Below, piece after piece: positions 33,925-45,368 of a stretch of 64,000 nt of DNA. Under the pieces are notes generated by a model that saw only the letters and a program-made list of their open reading frames with translations, was not told the DNA's origin and did no database searches. Location: the NCBI RefSeq assembly GCF_003573695.1, contig NC_039362.1, positions 197,303,625 through 197,367,624 on the forward strand, written 5' to 3'. Positions within the stretch are counted from its first letter, which is position 1. The number at the start of each line of letters is the position of its first letter. The stretch is from Papaver somniferum (Eukaryota; Streptophyta; Magnoliopsida; Ranunculales; Papaveraceae). A program made the translations under genes and the position numbers.

Positions 33925-34605
33925 TCATCCGGAAGCCACATCAACCACAACAGCTTCAACGTCCCACTCAGAAGTCGTCTCCACAGCAGCAGCATCTGTC
34001 TCTTTGTCGATATTCGCCTCGGCAGCCAACCCAGCATATGCCACCACAACTTCTCCAACGCCATCGACAACAGTTCTGCCGTCTTCCCCAAAAATTGTTT
34101 CAGTCTCATCAACCGTGACATCATCATCTTCCTCAGAAGTCTTCTCAGCGACCTTTCAAGTAGAATTTCCTGATCCAGTAGAACCAAGGGTTATGATATC
34201 GTCCTGAACAGGGGAGCTACGTTGGTTTTCCCCTAAAATTTTCACGAGCTAGGTTTTCTTCCGTTTTGACCGAGAAGAGAACCGTCCTGCCCTAACAGTG
34301 GATCGTGAAGAGGTTTTGTTGCACAAAATCCTCCCAACGCGCTGGGATGCTTCGCCGCCTTCTCGTTCTTCCTCTAGAGGTATGTCTCGAATGATTTCGC
34401 CGACTTCACGAAACAGAGATTCAATTATATTCAATGCCTCCCCATGGGAAGAAGACTGGTATCCGTCGGCTCTAAAGTTTTCCCCCGAAAAATGAGAGAC
34501 ATTTCTATCATGGGATGATCCCATTATGCGCTGCAAAACCCGAAAAGAGATAGAGGATAGACAAGATTTCAGAACGATATGCGCAAGTGAAGGATTCGAG
34601 ATCAT
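33925..34605 (-). pseudogene. Antisense ORF (aORF) of gypsy A
   Basis: On the strand opposite to gag, one frame runs from about 34,605 to a TGA at 33,925 with only two internal stops (TAG at 34,249-34,251 and a TGA near 34,160). The first part contains EIIRDIPLEEEREGGEASQR and a basic KTSSRSTVRAGRFSSRSKRK. The second part is acidic and Thr/Val-rich (KTSEEDDDVTVDETETIFGE ... ETTSEWDVEAVVVDVASG). Long frames antisense to the 3' region of Tat-lineage elements are known; this one looks decayed. Function unknown. The plus-strand frame here reads Ser/Thr/Pro and is the shadow. Confidence 0.55.
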
Positions 34606-35271
34606 CCATTATAACCAACAGAGTGATGAATGCCCAAAAAGGAAATCCTCCTATTAACCGAGGATTGAGGCGTGACATCAGATTCCAATAAAACCATTTT
34701 CTGCTAGCGAACGATAAGGGAATGCCTGGACGCGGGAGGTAAATTAGGGTTTCATGAGAAAACGTGGAAGCACATGTTCAAAACACGCCAAGCCGTCCGC
34801 ATGCTTTGCCTCTCCAAGACATCCGCGTATGCTTTGCCCCGCCAAACCGTGTCATGCCTTGCACAGCCGTCCGCACATGCTTTGCCTCTCCAATCCGTCC
34901 GCGCATGCTTTGCCTCTCCAAAGACCGCGATATTGCCTTGGCCCCCGCATGTCGATACGTCCGCATGGTGACTTACCAGTACCAACAAACTCACCGAGCA
35001 GCATCACGATGTCCCCTAACCCATCCAAGGAGATGCACAACCAGATCACGCCAACAATTTTCATCTCACCACATCACGGTCTGCATCACCAGTACAATCT
35101 ATGCAAGGCCGCCAACACGGGAAGCACAAACTATCTTTACCTCTCGAAAAGGTTAGTCGGACTTTCCTGGCCATCTTATCACGACTTGTTTCGATTTCTT
35201 GTCCTAGCCTGGCACCATCTAATGCTTACCTCGCAACGACGCTCCCGTTTCGACCTAAGCATGGGACTTAA
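34606..35271. other. Gypsy A 3' untranslated region with short repeats
   Basis: Between the aORF and the 3' LTR. At 34,785-34,940 a unit of about 30 bp ('gtccgcgcatgctttgcctctccaa') is repeated four to five times in degenerate form. No clear polypurine tract precedes the 3' LTR; 'gcatgggacttaa' is the best candidate. Confidence 0.5.
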
Positions 35272-38212
35272 TGTTGATGGTGGTTTTTAGCCTAGGGTTA
35301 AAATCGTAAAACTGCACATCTGGCATGGCATCATTATGATCATTAGCACATTTATTAAATTAATCAGCATGCTTACGTAAGAATTACCGGGGTACCTTTT
35401 TTTTTCACGGGTCAAGTTCCACGGCAGAACCCTTAACACTAACTGACATCACCTTTACCAAAACCTAAAATTCTCATGCTACAGCGCAAGGCATGCCAAC
35501 CATGCCAGTCGCACACTGTGCCAATGAGAAACCGTGCCAGCCACATCCCCACGCCAAGGCATGTCAACCATGGCAGCCGCACCACTGTGTCAATGGAAAA
35601 CCGTGCCAGCCGCACCACTGTTCCAATGGCAAACCGTGCCTGCCACATCCCCGCGCCAAGGCATGTCAACCATGCCAGCCGCACCACTGTGCTAATGGCA
35701 AACCGTGTCAGCCATATCTCCGCGCCAAGGCATGCCAACCATGCCAGTCGCACCACTTTGCCAATGGCAAACCGTGCCAGCCACATCCATGCGCCAACGA
35801 CATGCCAAACCCTTGGCCCCACATGCCAAGCCAACCCGCACCTTTCCTTGGCCCTAGCCATGGTAGCCACACCATACGCCAACAGCATGCCAAACCCTTG
35901 GCCCCACATGCCAAGCCAAACGCACCTTTCCTTGGCCCTAGCCATGCTAGCCACACCATGTGCCAAACGGCATGCCAAACCCTTGGCCCCTCATGCCAAG
36001 CCAAACCACACCTTGCCTTGGCCCTTAGCCATGCTAGCCGCACCATGTGCCAAACGGCATGCCAAACCCTTGGCCCCTCATGCCAAGCCAAACCGCACCT
36101 TGCCTTGGCCCTTAACCATGCTAGGCGCACCATGCGCTAACGGCATGCCAAACCCTTGGCCCCATATTCCAAGCCAAACTGCACCTTGACTTTTTCCTAG
36201 CCATGGTAGCCGCACCATACGCCAACGACATGCCAAACCCTTGGCCCCACATGCCAAGCCAAACCGCACCTTGACTTGGCCCCTAGCCGCTCCGCTATGC
36301 TGGCCTTCCCTATGCGGCTACCAAAAACGAAGGTGTGCGACAATCAACGGTCACCCTTCAATCCCAGGATCGAATCCTATCCATCCAAGGTTACCAGACA
36401 ACGCATGGCAACCTTTGGACCGAAACACTAGTTTGGCCACGCCAAACAGCTCCAAGGCATGCCATGCCATGCCAACCTAGTCGCGCCACCATGCTGGCCT
36501 TCCCTATGCGGCTACCAAAAACGAAGGCGTGCGACAATCAACAATCGCCCTTCAATCCCAGGATCGAATCCTAGCCATCCAAGGTTACCATACAACGCAT
36601 GGTAACCTTTGGCCCGAAACCCTAGTTTGGCCACGACAAACCGCGCCAAGGCATGCCATGCCATGCCAACCTAGTTGCGCCACCATGCTGGCCTTCCCTA
36701 TGCGGCTACCAAAACGAAGGCGTGCGACAGTCAACAGTCGCATTTCAATCCAAGGATAAATCCTAGCCATCCAAGGTTACCAGACAACGCATGGTAACCT
36801 TTGGCCCGAAACCCTAATTTGGCTGCGCCAAGGCATGCCAACCTAGCCGCGCCACCATGCTGGCCTTCCTTATGCGGCTACTAAAACGAAGGTGTGCGAA
36901 AATCAACGGTATCCCTTCAATCCCGAGAGAAAATCCTATCCATCCAAGGTTGCCAGACAACGCATGGTAACATTTGGCCCGAAACCCTAATTTGGCCGCG
37001 CCAAAACCGCGCCAAGGCATGGCATGCCAACCTAGCCGCGCCACCATGCTGTCCTTCCCTATGCGGCTACTAAAACGAAGGCGTGCGACAATCAACGGTC
37101 GCCCATCAATCCTGAGTGCAAATCCTAGCCATCCAAGGTTACCAGACAACATATGGTAACCTTTGGCCCGAAACCCTAATTTGGCCGCGCCAAGGTATGC
37201 CATCCCAATGGCATGCCAACCTAGCCACGCCACCATGTTGTCCTTCCCTATGCATATACTAAAACGAAGGCGTGCGACAATCAACGGTCTCCCTTCAATC
37301 CCAGGAGCAAATCCTAGCCATCCAAGGTTACCAGACAACGTATGGTAACCTTTGGCCCGAAACCCTAGTTTGGCCACGCCAAACCGCGCCAATGGAATGC
37401 CAACTTTGTCGTGCCTCCATACTAGCCTTCCTACACGAATACCAAAGAGCGTGCAACGATCAACGACTACCTTTCCTCTTAAGAACCAAAAACTTGACCT
37501 TCGAAGGTCACCAAGCCAGCAAGTCTCCCAAGCTCGACTTGCCAGGAAAACAACATCATGCTACATGTTTTCCACGAAAACATTCGAGACATCAACACAT
37601 ATCACAAACTGGGGGATCCTATTTGGGTATTGGTTTGGCGGTTTACAACTTTCGGCGTACACTACGCCCGTTATGAGAAAGTGTAATAAGAATGAGGCGG
37701 TTAGTAAACATGGGAAGTAATGGTGAAACTTATGAAACATCAATTCTAGGCGTCACCGGTCATCACCTCCTCCCATTTATTCACTCATTTACCATTCCTT
37801 AATGAGACCAGAGTACGTTTCACTTTGACTTGTATAAATAGGTCTTACCTATTTCCACCGAACAACAAGTTCAGTCAGGAGCAATACAACACTCAGAAAA
37901 CATTTGCTAGCTTTCCATTTGTTAGCTTCCTACTTTCTAATAAAAGTCGTGAAACAACTACTCTTCCAGAATCAACTATTCTGGTCTCAATACTTTCCTT
38001 GCTTCCCTCCCCAAAAACCAACCCATTATCCTTCACTTTGTGACCGAAACAAGTCTGGAACGACCATTTCTTGGTTTAGGCCGGACTTGTACAGATTGAT
38101 CTCTCGAATCTAAAGTACTCCCTTGCAGTACATTGTTTAGGGTTTAAATTCGTTTCTCACCCACACATCCAAAATTACCAAAATCAACAGAAACCATTTT
38201 CACCCTCAAACA
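35272..38212 (+). repeat. Gypsy A 3' LTR
   Basis: TGTTGATGG to CAAACA, 2,941 bp, collinear with the 5' LTR. Array A is shorter (about 35,476-36,285) and array B (about 36,290-37,420) has six to seven units. A TATA box stands at 37,833-37,840. One segment near 37,562-37,590 ('tgctacatgttttccacg') is missing from the 5' LTR. Confidence 0.88.
35476..37420. repeat. Tandem arrays A and B in the gypsy A 3' LTR
   Basis: The same two repeat families as in the 5' LTR, array A about 35,476-36,285 and array B about 36,290-37,420, with fewer A units. The copy-number difference between LTRs that were identical at insertion shows slippage or unequal exchange after integration, unless they differed in the donor. 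Confidence 0.82.
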
Positions 38213-38344
38213 CCTCCAAACAGTTTTAGAATTTAAACCAAAAAACTGAAAACATGAAGATGAAAATAATAGTTATGTGCAGTCACAATCATCGCTATTC
38301 AAAGCACTAGTTATTCTTCCAACTAAGACAAAAAAGAAGATTTA

Positions 38345-38761
38345 CTAGGCATTGTAGATTTTTCTCAAAGCATCTACAGAAAATTCCTTCTCATTATTGA
38401 AAAACCCATTGATTATGTGATCGTTCAATTCCTCTAGATCTTCAGAAATATCAGTTAACTCACTAAGTTCTCTTTTCAGATTACGCAGAGTATTCTTGGT
38501 TAGAGACAACCTTTGTTCATAGTGAGTTATCTCTTCCAAAGAGGAAATGATTCGAGATTTTAAATCATTTCTCTTGTTGATGAAAACTTTCACCATGTCT
38601 CTAAAATGACACACAAAAAAGAGACAGCTAGAGGAAGAACCTTCTCCAATGGTTGTTGACTTCTTCTTTATCATCCTTGAGGAAGTGATTCCTTTGCACA
38701 TATGCACATCGACTGCTTCTACTGCATCTCTTTTCGACGTACCTCTAGTTACAGGAGCCAT
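38345..38761 (-). CDS. Small coiled-coil ORF of the copia element
   Basis: Starts MAPVTRGTSKRDAVEAVDVH (ATG 38,761) and encodes 138 residues. A basic N-terminal part (RMIKKKSTTIGEG) is followed by a helical, heptad-rich half (NTLRNLKRELSELTDISEDL, then EELNDHIINGFFN). It lies 3' of gag where pol would be expected, so it is either an accessory ORF of a non-autonomous copia family or a 3' ORF brought close to gag by deletion of pol. No family was recognised. The frame is intact, unlike gag. Confidence 0.5.
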   Translation of the reverse strand: MAPVTRGTSKRDAVEAVDVHMCKGITSSRMIKKKSTTIGEGSSSSCLFFVCHFRDMVKVFINKRNDLKSRIISSLEEITHYEQRLSLTKNTLRNLKRELSELTDISEDLEELNDHIINGFFNNEKEFSVDALRKIYNA

Positions 38762-38959
38762 GAGAACGTGAAAGAAGGAAGGAGAAGGCAAACAGTACCA
38801 GGAGATGTATAAGTGTCAAACCCTAGATATTCTTGACACGGTTTTCCAAACAAGGAGAACTACACAAATAAAAATGGAAACTTACGAACATTGACTTGAG
38901 ACACTTCTATATAATTTTCATCTTTCCCAAGTTAAGGATGAGAAGGTAAAAATCACCAT

Positions 38960-40440
38960 TCAGTTGGTGATCGGACGGGCCAAATGCCCACTTCTCTTAT
39001 TTTTCCGTGGCTTGTCACTGGTGGTTGAGCTAACAGATTTCTTACTTCTTCTGGAGTATTTACTTTGTTTGTATTTACCCAGGCTCACTCTTTGCATATT
39101 ATTTTGAAGTTTGGTGACTCTCTTGTTTGTTTTCTTGAATCTCCAATAGGTATCTTTAACATGTCTTGAGTGTCCATAAAAGGAGCAGATCAATGTGGAT
39201 TTTTTGTCTTCATGTAATTTTTCCTTTTTAACATAGCGCTCAACCATTGTTTCTTGATTTGCAGAACCCATCACTTTTGTTGTTTTGCTATTGAACCCTA
39301 AACCATGATAGTTCCCAAAGGATCTCTGACCAAACAACATTTCTGCAACTTTGTCAAAGCTTCCAGACAGCCTTTGCAGGTCATCTCTGAGATAATTAAT
39401 CTCTTCTTCCTTTAGAGACATGGTTTCAAAGAATTTAATATTAAGATGCTCTATCTCAATATTTTTCGTTTGGAGTGATGATTCAACATTCCTCAATGAG
39501 GCTTTAAGACGAAGGTTCTCTTGAAGAATCTCTTTATTCAGGAGATCAACCAACTCAGTGTCAAATTCAAGTTCTGAATCAGAATTTGAAGTTGAAAGAG
39601 AATCTAAAGTAAGGGAAGTAAATCCATTGCACCAGTTAGACTCAACTGAGTTATATCAGTGTCTTCTGTTGAATTATCGTCAGCAACCAGAGAAGATGGA
39701 GAACCTGCAAATATATTCTTCCTTTTTATTAAATTCTTGACCTCATTGATTATTAGTGAATGATCACATTTATCAGCCCAGGATAGGTGAGAGGAAGACA
39801 TCTCAGTTTTGTTCACAGCGTTGAGTGCGAACGTTCTTCCTATCTCTTGATCAAGAATTCTTAACTTTCTAATAAGTGTCATCCTGGAAAGTGTATCGGG
39901 GTTATTTCCCTCAATGATGGCATGCTTCTTAGACTTGGATCTAGATGGCAGCGATCTGAGAATTTTCATCACAATGTCCTTTTCAAGAATGATCTTTCCC
40001 AATGCGAAAGATGCATTAACAATTTCAGACACTCTGTGATAGAACTCATCAAATGTATCTTCATCTGCCATACGAAGGTTCTCCCAATTGGAATTATGGT
40101 TTTGAAGCCTAACTTACTTTTCACTGGAGTTACCTTCAAATACGATTTCTAAGATATCCCAAGCATCTTTAGACCGAGTGCAATTAGACACATGGTGCTG
40201 AAGATTTGGGGTAATGACATGTATGATGACAGTCAAACCGTCGGAATTTTTCTTTGCAGCATTTATCTCAGCAAGGGTGTATTCACCAATAGGTTTGGGA
40301 ACGTTTACAACTCCAACTGCCACAACGGGAGCATCATATCCATTAACAACATATACCCATGATTTAAAATCACGTGCTTGAAGAAAAGCTCACATAACAA
40401 TTTTCCATCATAAGTAATTAGAGCCATCGAAGGCTGGTGG
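38960..40440 (-). pseudogene. Copia gag (UBN2/Retrotran_gag type), broken
   Basis: Reading leftward on the minus strand: MALITYDGK near 40,430; GEYTLAEINAAKKNSDGL and SNCTRSKDAWDILEIVFEGN (typical copia gag); then a stop at 40,114; then DEFYHRVSEIVNASFALGK and EKDIVMKILRSLPSRSKSKK. A frameshift near 39,600 leads to a coiled coil (LRNVESSLQTKNIEIEHLNI) and a damaged zinc knuckle, CSFYGHSRHVKDTYW, where Cys 2 and Cys 4 of CX2CX4HX4C have become Tyr. At least one stop and two frameshifts break it, so it cannot encode working Gag. Confidence 0.78.
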
Positions 40441-40521
40441 TACATTAATAGAGATAACACCTCTGTCCATAGAGTCAGATCGCTACAAACACAGACTTTT
40501 AAGGTCTTAAACGTGTTTTCC

Positions 40522-40533
40522 TGCTCTGATACC
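40522..40533 (-). promoter_or_regulatory. Copia primer-binding site
   Basis: On the minus strand TGGTATCAGAGC, complementary to the 3' end of initiator tRNA-Met, lies two bases inside the 5' LTR edge (TGAAAAAGCGG at 40,536). It fixes the element's orientation. Confidence 0.9.
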
Positions 40534-40535
40534 AA

Positions 40536-40590
40536 TTGAAAAAGCGGTATCTAAAAATACCACCCAATATTTCGCTTAGCAATCATTTGT
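40536..40590 (-). repeat. Inner edge of the copia 5' LTR
   Basis: About 55 bp ('tgaaaaagcggt...acccaatatttcgcttag') match the LTR edge at 23,292 and the inverted edge at 63,319. Similarity stops near 40,590, where the foreign 18 kb block starts. The LTR resumes at 58,850, with about 465 bp of LTR missing in between. Confidence 0.75.
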
Positions 40591-42942
40591 CTTTCCACCT
40601 CTCACAGCCGCACCTCAATCCCATCTCTAGCTCATTTCTTTTAGGGTTTCCTAATCATGTCTACTAGAAAACCAGAATTTGATTTTTTATGCTACTAGAA
40701 ATAGAATTGAAGGTGAAGGTGAAGGTGGTTAAATGAAGCCGAACTTGAACCAGAATCAGGAAGTAGAAGAGGACAATTAGTTGAATCAGAATATTTTGAG
40801 ACCAGCGAATCTTATGGTGTTGTTGATTAGGGGTTCAAACATCTTTTTTAAGAAATATGATACACTGTAAGTTTTTTATTTTTGTTTTTCTCTTGTATTT
40901 GGGGGTTAGGTTTTTGATTTTACAATTTTAGGGCTTTATTATTTGGATGAGTTTGAATGTTTTATGTTATTTGTTCATGATTTGAAATAGTGTGCTCTTG
41001 CTGAACAGATTCGAATGGGTCTTTTTGGATTTTCGGAAATGGATATCGAAGCATAGTTCCTGTTGCAGATGATGAGATTATGAAGGTCGATGACTTTGAA
41101 TCCCCTGATTTTCATTAGTTTTTTTTTGTTATTTCTTTGGAAGATTATTTTTCAAATTGCTTTAGATTCCTTAATTTTTATGTGTTGGGTTATTGAGGTT
41201 CAGTCCATTCTCAAAGATCTACAAGGTTTAATCCTGTTTCTTTCAAATCTAGGGTTTTTTTAATTTTACAAAAAGATTATCATTTGACTCTTTTTTTTTG
41301 TTATTTGTAATTAAATTGTATTTTCGGGATTTATATGATTTTAAATCATCTCCTAACTAATTTTTCTTCCGCTGAAAATTGCAAGACGGTTCTTGGTTCA
41401 AGTCAAAGAATCCAATTTTGTTCGGAAGTTAAAAAAAAGTTATTTTTTTTTAGTATTTACATAGAGAAATCGTATTTTCCTTGCTTATTTTCGTGGCTTC
41501 CTTGTATCAGTCATCTCTTAATGATTCATAAGTTTTTCTTTGGGTAGTTGTAGCACGAGTTTTTTTAAAAGCAGTTTAATCATTAGAAGTGGGTTTCAAT
41601 TAAGCTTAGGTGTATTCAATAACTGGAGTTTGCTTTATTTGATATGGGTTTTCTTTTTCGTTGTTCATCAATTTATAGATTCTCATTATTTTAGTGAATG
41701 GTAACTAGAATAGGAATTGCTGGTCATGTTAATGAGCATAAGAAGTAAGGAAGGATATGTTCTGTTGAATGAAAATGTGTATTTTAGTTACTTGATTTTC
41801 GGTTTCGTAAGTCGTAACAATTTTGTCAATTTATAGCATGAAGGCCAACGTACTGCGGAATATCTTGTGGAATATCTGTATAAATAGAAAGGAGGCCATA
41901 GAAATCTTCTTCTGGTTACTCCAAGTGTGTATTTTCTTCTAGTATTCAAGAACTCACCGTAATAGCTTGAACCTTGGTTTCTTTTGTGTGTAATCCTTTT
42001 TGTTATTTTATTTGTAAGCTAATGAAGAGTGTTTTACTTGCATCTCTAGAGTTTTCCTCGGTGTTGGGCGAAATAGTTATGGAATATAAGGTTGAGTTTA
42101 AGGGATCTTCAAATTTCAATAAGCGTCCACAATCATGAGTTCATTGCAACTGTTGAAACCATATTTCTCTTCTGTTACATTATTTGTAAGCTGAAGGTGA
42201 TGATGGATGAATTATTGGCTTGCAGTTGTAGAGTCTTCTGTAGTGATAAAGAATAAGTCTGGGGTTAATGGAGCTTCAAATTCCAACAGGAGGTGACAAT
42301 CAAGAATTCCTGGTAACTGCTCGGACCATTCTTTGTTTATTTTCTTCCATGTTCTATTAGCTTTGCAAGTGGTAAATTGTGTCTAATTCCTTTTAGACGA
42401 AGCATAATTGTTTACTAGTTCTCTTGTTAAAGGTTTAGATTGCTGACGGTTTAAATGATCATGACATATTGTTAAATGATGTAGTTGTGTATATATGCCT
42501 TACGGCTTCAAACACATGATCTGATAGACCACTTTGAATCCTAAATGGTATATGTGGTATATCCTGTAGTACTATCGTAGTGGCCTCATATGCTTGTAAG
42601 TTCTTATGTGATAGTTGGTTATTCTGATTTGTGCTTACTGAGAATAGGTTTATTAGAAGCGTTTGTTACTAAGTTTGAGGCTTTACTGTGATTATTTGGT
42701 ACTTAGCTACTGGGTTCATAGATATATCCTTCCTCGCTTAGATTTTCTTGTTAGATGCCCTTGACCGTCTCATTCTTTTATATGGAGTGCAATTAGATAT
42801 GGTATACTGATCTCTAAGCATGAAGTTTCATAATTCTCTTAAAATTATTGTCACTATGATCTTGAACATTATAGTATTTCCAATCCATTGCGAATCTTAA
42901 GCTTTTGGTAATGTCACTTGTTTGCTAATGCCTGTCTATGGT
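40591..42942. other. Left part of the 18 kb block; gene-derived but non-coding
   Basis: The start looks like a plant 5' UTR ('agggtttcctaatc') leading to ATGTCTACTAGAAAACC (about 40,658), which meets a stop after 13 codons. T-rich, intron-like DNA follows. A segment of about 170 bp is imperfectly duplicated (about 42,012-42,180 and 42,185-42,345: 'taagctga...', 'gtagagtcttctgtagt', 'ggagcttcaaattccaa'). No protein family was recognised. It may be a host gene fragment carried by a CACTA-like transposon whose right end is at 58,849. Confidence 0.4.
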
Positions 42943-42947
42943 TGGAA

Positions 42948-43417
42948 TGTAGGACAAAATCTCGCAGCAATGATGTATCAGCGAAATTATCAACAACACA
43001 ACACCACAGCGTCGCAGAACAATTTCAGAAATGATATAGTAAACGACGTCAGCTAGAATTATGAGAAAGATGTGAGAATCCTGCAAAAGTTAGAGAGTTC
43101 GCGAGAATAACATTTGTAAGGTTGCAAGAATGTTGCAAAGCATATCCGAGAATAAAGGACAGATTAGCTGTCATCCACTATGTACTTCCCTATAAATAGT
43201 CGTTCAGTTGTAAAGGAAAGGGAGAGATCTTTTTTGAGTAAGAAACAAGTAAATAGGAGAGAGAAAGTCTAGAGCAGAGGTCATTTTTGATTCCTTTATA
43301 TTTTCTTGTAAGAATATTCAAAGATTGATCAATAAAATTAAGAGTGTAAATCTAAAAATGAGTTGAATAATAATGAAATCATATGAGGGGTGTAGTGTAG
43401 GATTTCATGCAACTACA
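42948..43417 (+). repeat. Gypsy B 5' LTR
   Basis: TGTAGGACAAAATCTCGCAG ... GCAACTACA, 470 bp. TATAAATA at 43,191-43,198 is the likely TATA box. Confidence 0.9.
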
Positions 43418-43419
43418 TA

Positions 43420-43438
43420 ATGACGCTAGAAATAGGGA
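43420..43438 (+). promoter_or_regulatory. Gypsy B primer-binding site
   Basis: TGACGCTAGAAATAGGGAC lies two bases after the LTR. The same place in gypsy C reads TGGCGCTAGAAACAGGGAC, probably the less mutated form. The primer tRNA was not determined. Confidence 0.55.
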
Positions 43439-43553
43439 CTTGAAGATCGAAAGTTGAAGATTGTTGTTGAGATTAATACTGAGATTTGTGAAGATTTGGA
43501 GTGATTGATTAAGAATTTAACATAATTTCTTGCAATTTGTTAACATTGAAGAA

Positions 43554-45368
43554 ATGGCTAGAAGAAGAAATACATCCGAACAACCGACTACTGTTAGAAG
43601 AAGTAAGAGAATTGCTGGGAGAGAAAGAAGTGAAATGGGAGAATCTACTAGAATGAGAAGTAATAGATAAAATCAAATTCAAACACCAATTCAACAAACA
43701 CTAGTACAATGGAGGAATACAGATTATGATAGGGTGAGTATACACACTTGGCAATCAAATTCGGCAGAAGAAGTAGAAGAAAAGCAACAAAACAGAAACC
43801 ATAAACAGGTAGAGAGAAATCAAGAAGCAGATGAAGGAATAATTCATGAAGATGGGGAAATTGGAGCGCTAGAAACGTTGACACGAAGAATACATGAAGA
43901 AAGAAGAGCTGAGGTAGAAGAACATGCAAATATAACAAGGCAAAATCACGAATTGAGGATGGAAAATATAAGACTACAGAGTAGAAGATAGAGAAGTATT
44001 AAAAAATCATATTCAAGATCGACTAGAAGAGAAATGAGGCGAAACTCACCCACAATTAATGCTGGAAACAATATTCAAGAAGAAATATCAAATCCTAATG
44101 AAGAATATCGCGAAAATAGAGAAAGAGCTGATGATCGTTACGTTCCACAAAATGAAACTTTTGATGATGGGAAAAATGGTAGAAATCAAGGGAAACGGAC
44201 AACGTCAGGGACCAAATGACCAAGATGACGAAGGAAATCGAGAGGAAGGAAGAAGAATTTTACATGAAAGAGAAACTCAAAGAAATCAACAGACGATTGA
44301 AGAAGAAATTGAAAGACATCATTCTTGCGAAAACTCCATTATGCTGAACAAGCACGTTTAATTTGCGAACGTGAAAGATTGAGAGCGGAAATGGAAGAAC
44401 AAGAGCTTCAGGAGACAATTCGCCAGAACAATCACGACAATCGAGAAAGAAAGCGTACACAAAACCGGAATAACGGTAATATCAATGAAGAGTACGATAA
44501 AATAAATACGATGGCTGAAAGGCAGCGAATGGAATTAATAAGAAATGAACAAAATCATGAAGGGGAAAATGAGAGACATAATCATTTGCGAATTCAAGAT
44601 AGGGATGAAGAAGAAACTCGCAGAAGAAGACGAGATGAAGATAATGAAGAATAAATGCAAAATTTCGCGAGAGAAGAAAGACATGAACGCAGAAGAAGAG
44701 AGGCGAAATTAAAAAGACCAATGGATCAAAATTTAGGTGTAAATAAACAAATCTTGAAAGAATTAGAAGAAATTAGAGGAATGCTAAATAATAGAGGAGA
44801 AGTAGGCAGAAGACAATTGGATGAAGCTATAGAAGAAGCTGCGAAAACTTCATTTACAAGGGAAGTACAATTAGGAGGAATACCACCGAAATGCAATTTA
44901 CCCGCATTAACCAGCATTTTTGATGGAACAACTTGTGCAATTCAACACATTAAAGCCTATGTGAGGTGCATGTTGCAATGGGAAAATCATGATGCGTATA
45001 TGCAAGTATTTCGCATCCAGCTTAACAGGGAGGCGTTAAAATGGTTCGAAGGTCTACCAAAGAATACAATAACATTCAATCATTTGCAGACTACATTCCT
45101 AGGGGCATATATAAGTAATAATTCTTCGCGACCTGGTATAGAAGATGTGTTTGGATTAAAACAGGATTGGCGAAAGTTTGAAGCACCTACTAAAAGATGG
45201 AGAACTATGTGTAGCGAAATGGCTGGCCGTGTAGATGAGAGATATCTTATATTATCATTTATCAATGCTATGTTTGCAACAAACCTATTGTATGTCCAAA
45301 TTTTCAGAGTCAAGAATACGATCACAATGACTGAATTGCGAGAACTTCAAGAAAATACATTGCTCTAG
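43554..45368 (+). pseudogene. Gypsy B gag with long charged N-terminal region
   Basis: Starts MARRRNTSEQPTTVRRSKR (ATG 43,554) and meets a stop after about 38 codons. The next kilobase reads, across several frames, as extremely Glu/Arg/Asn-rich coiled coil (for example EVEEKQQNRNHKQVERNQEA). The gag domain proper is open at 44,655-45,368: VQLGGIPPKCNLPALTSIFD, then HIKAYVRCMLQWENHDAYM, LKWFEGLPKNTITFNHLQTT and ERYLILSFINAMF. This is the Retrotrans_gag fold of Ty3/gypsy elements. Stops and frame changes between 43,668 and 44,654 make the full-length protein impossible from this copy. Confidence 0.75.

Larger units (their letters stand above)
27104..38212 (+). mobile_element. Gypsy A: Ty3/gypsy (Tat-like) retrotransposon with deleted pol core
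   Basis: Bounded by TGTTGATGG (27,104) and CAAACA (38,212), with a perfect CCTCC duplication at 27,099-27,103 and 38,213-38,217. The LTRs are 3,482 and 2,941 bp. The internal region (30,586-35,271) holds gag and a protease remnant, only the C-terminal end of integrase, and an antisense ORF downstream. The reverse transcriptase, RNase H and integrase core are missing between about 32,940 and 33,180. Gag style, zinc knuckle and antisense ORF suggest the Tat lineage. It is inserted in the 3' region of the copia element. Confidence 0.88.

Noticed and set aside
33885..34187. Leu/Arg-rich minus-strand frame of 100 codons
   Set aside because: It is a shifted shadow of the acidic antisense ORF, whose frame is continuous with the ORF upstream of it.
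34754..35290. 178-codon plus-strand frame and overlapping frames before the gypsy A 3' LTR
   Set aside because: It covers a short tandem repeat ('catgctttgcctctcc') and untranslated element DNA; it does not resemble any retroelement protein.
28684..37420. CRISPR-like regular repeats
   Set aside because: Units are 85-195 bp, contiguous, without unique spacers of constant length, and lie inside LTRs of a plant retrotransposon; there are no cas genes.
40591..40830. Intact host gene starting ATGTCTACTAGAAAACC
   Set aside because: The frame stops after 13 codons, and the acidic text that follows needs several frame changes; no family recognised.
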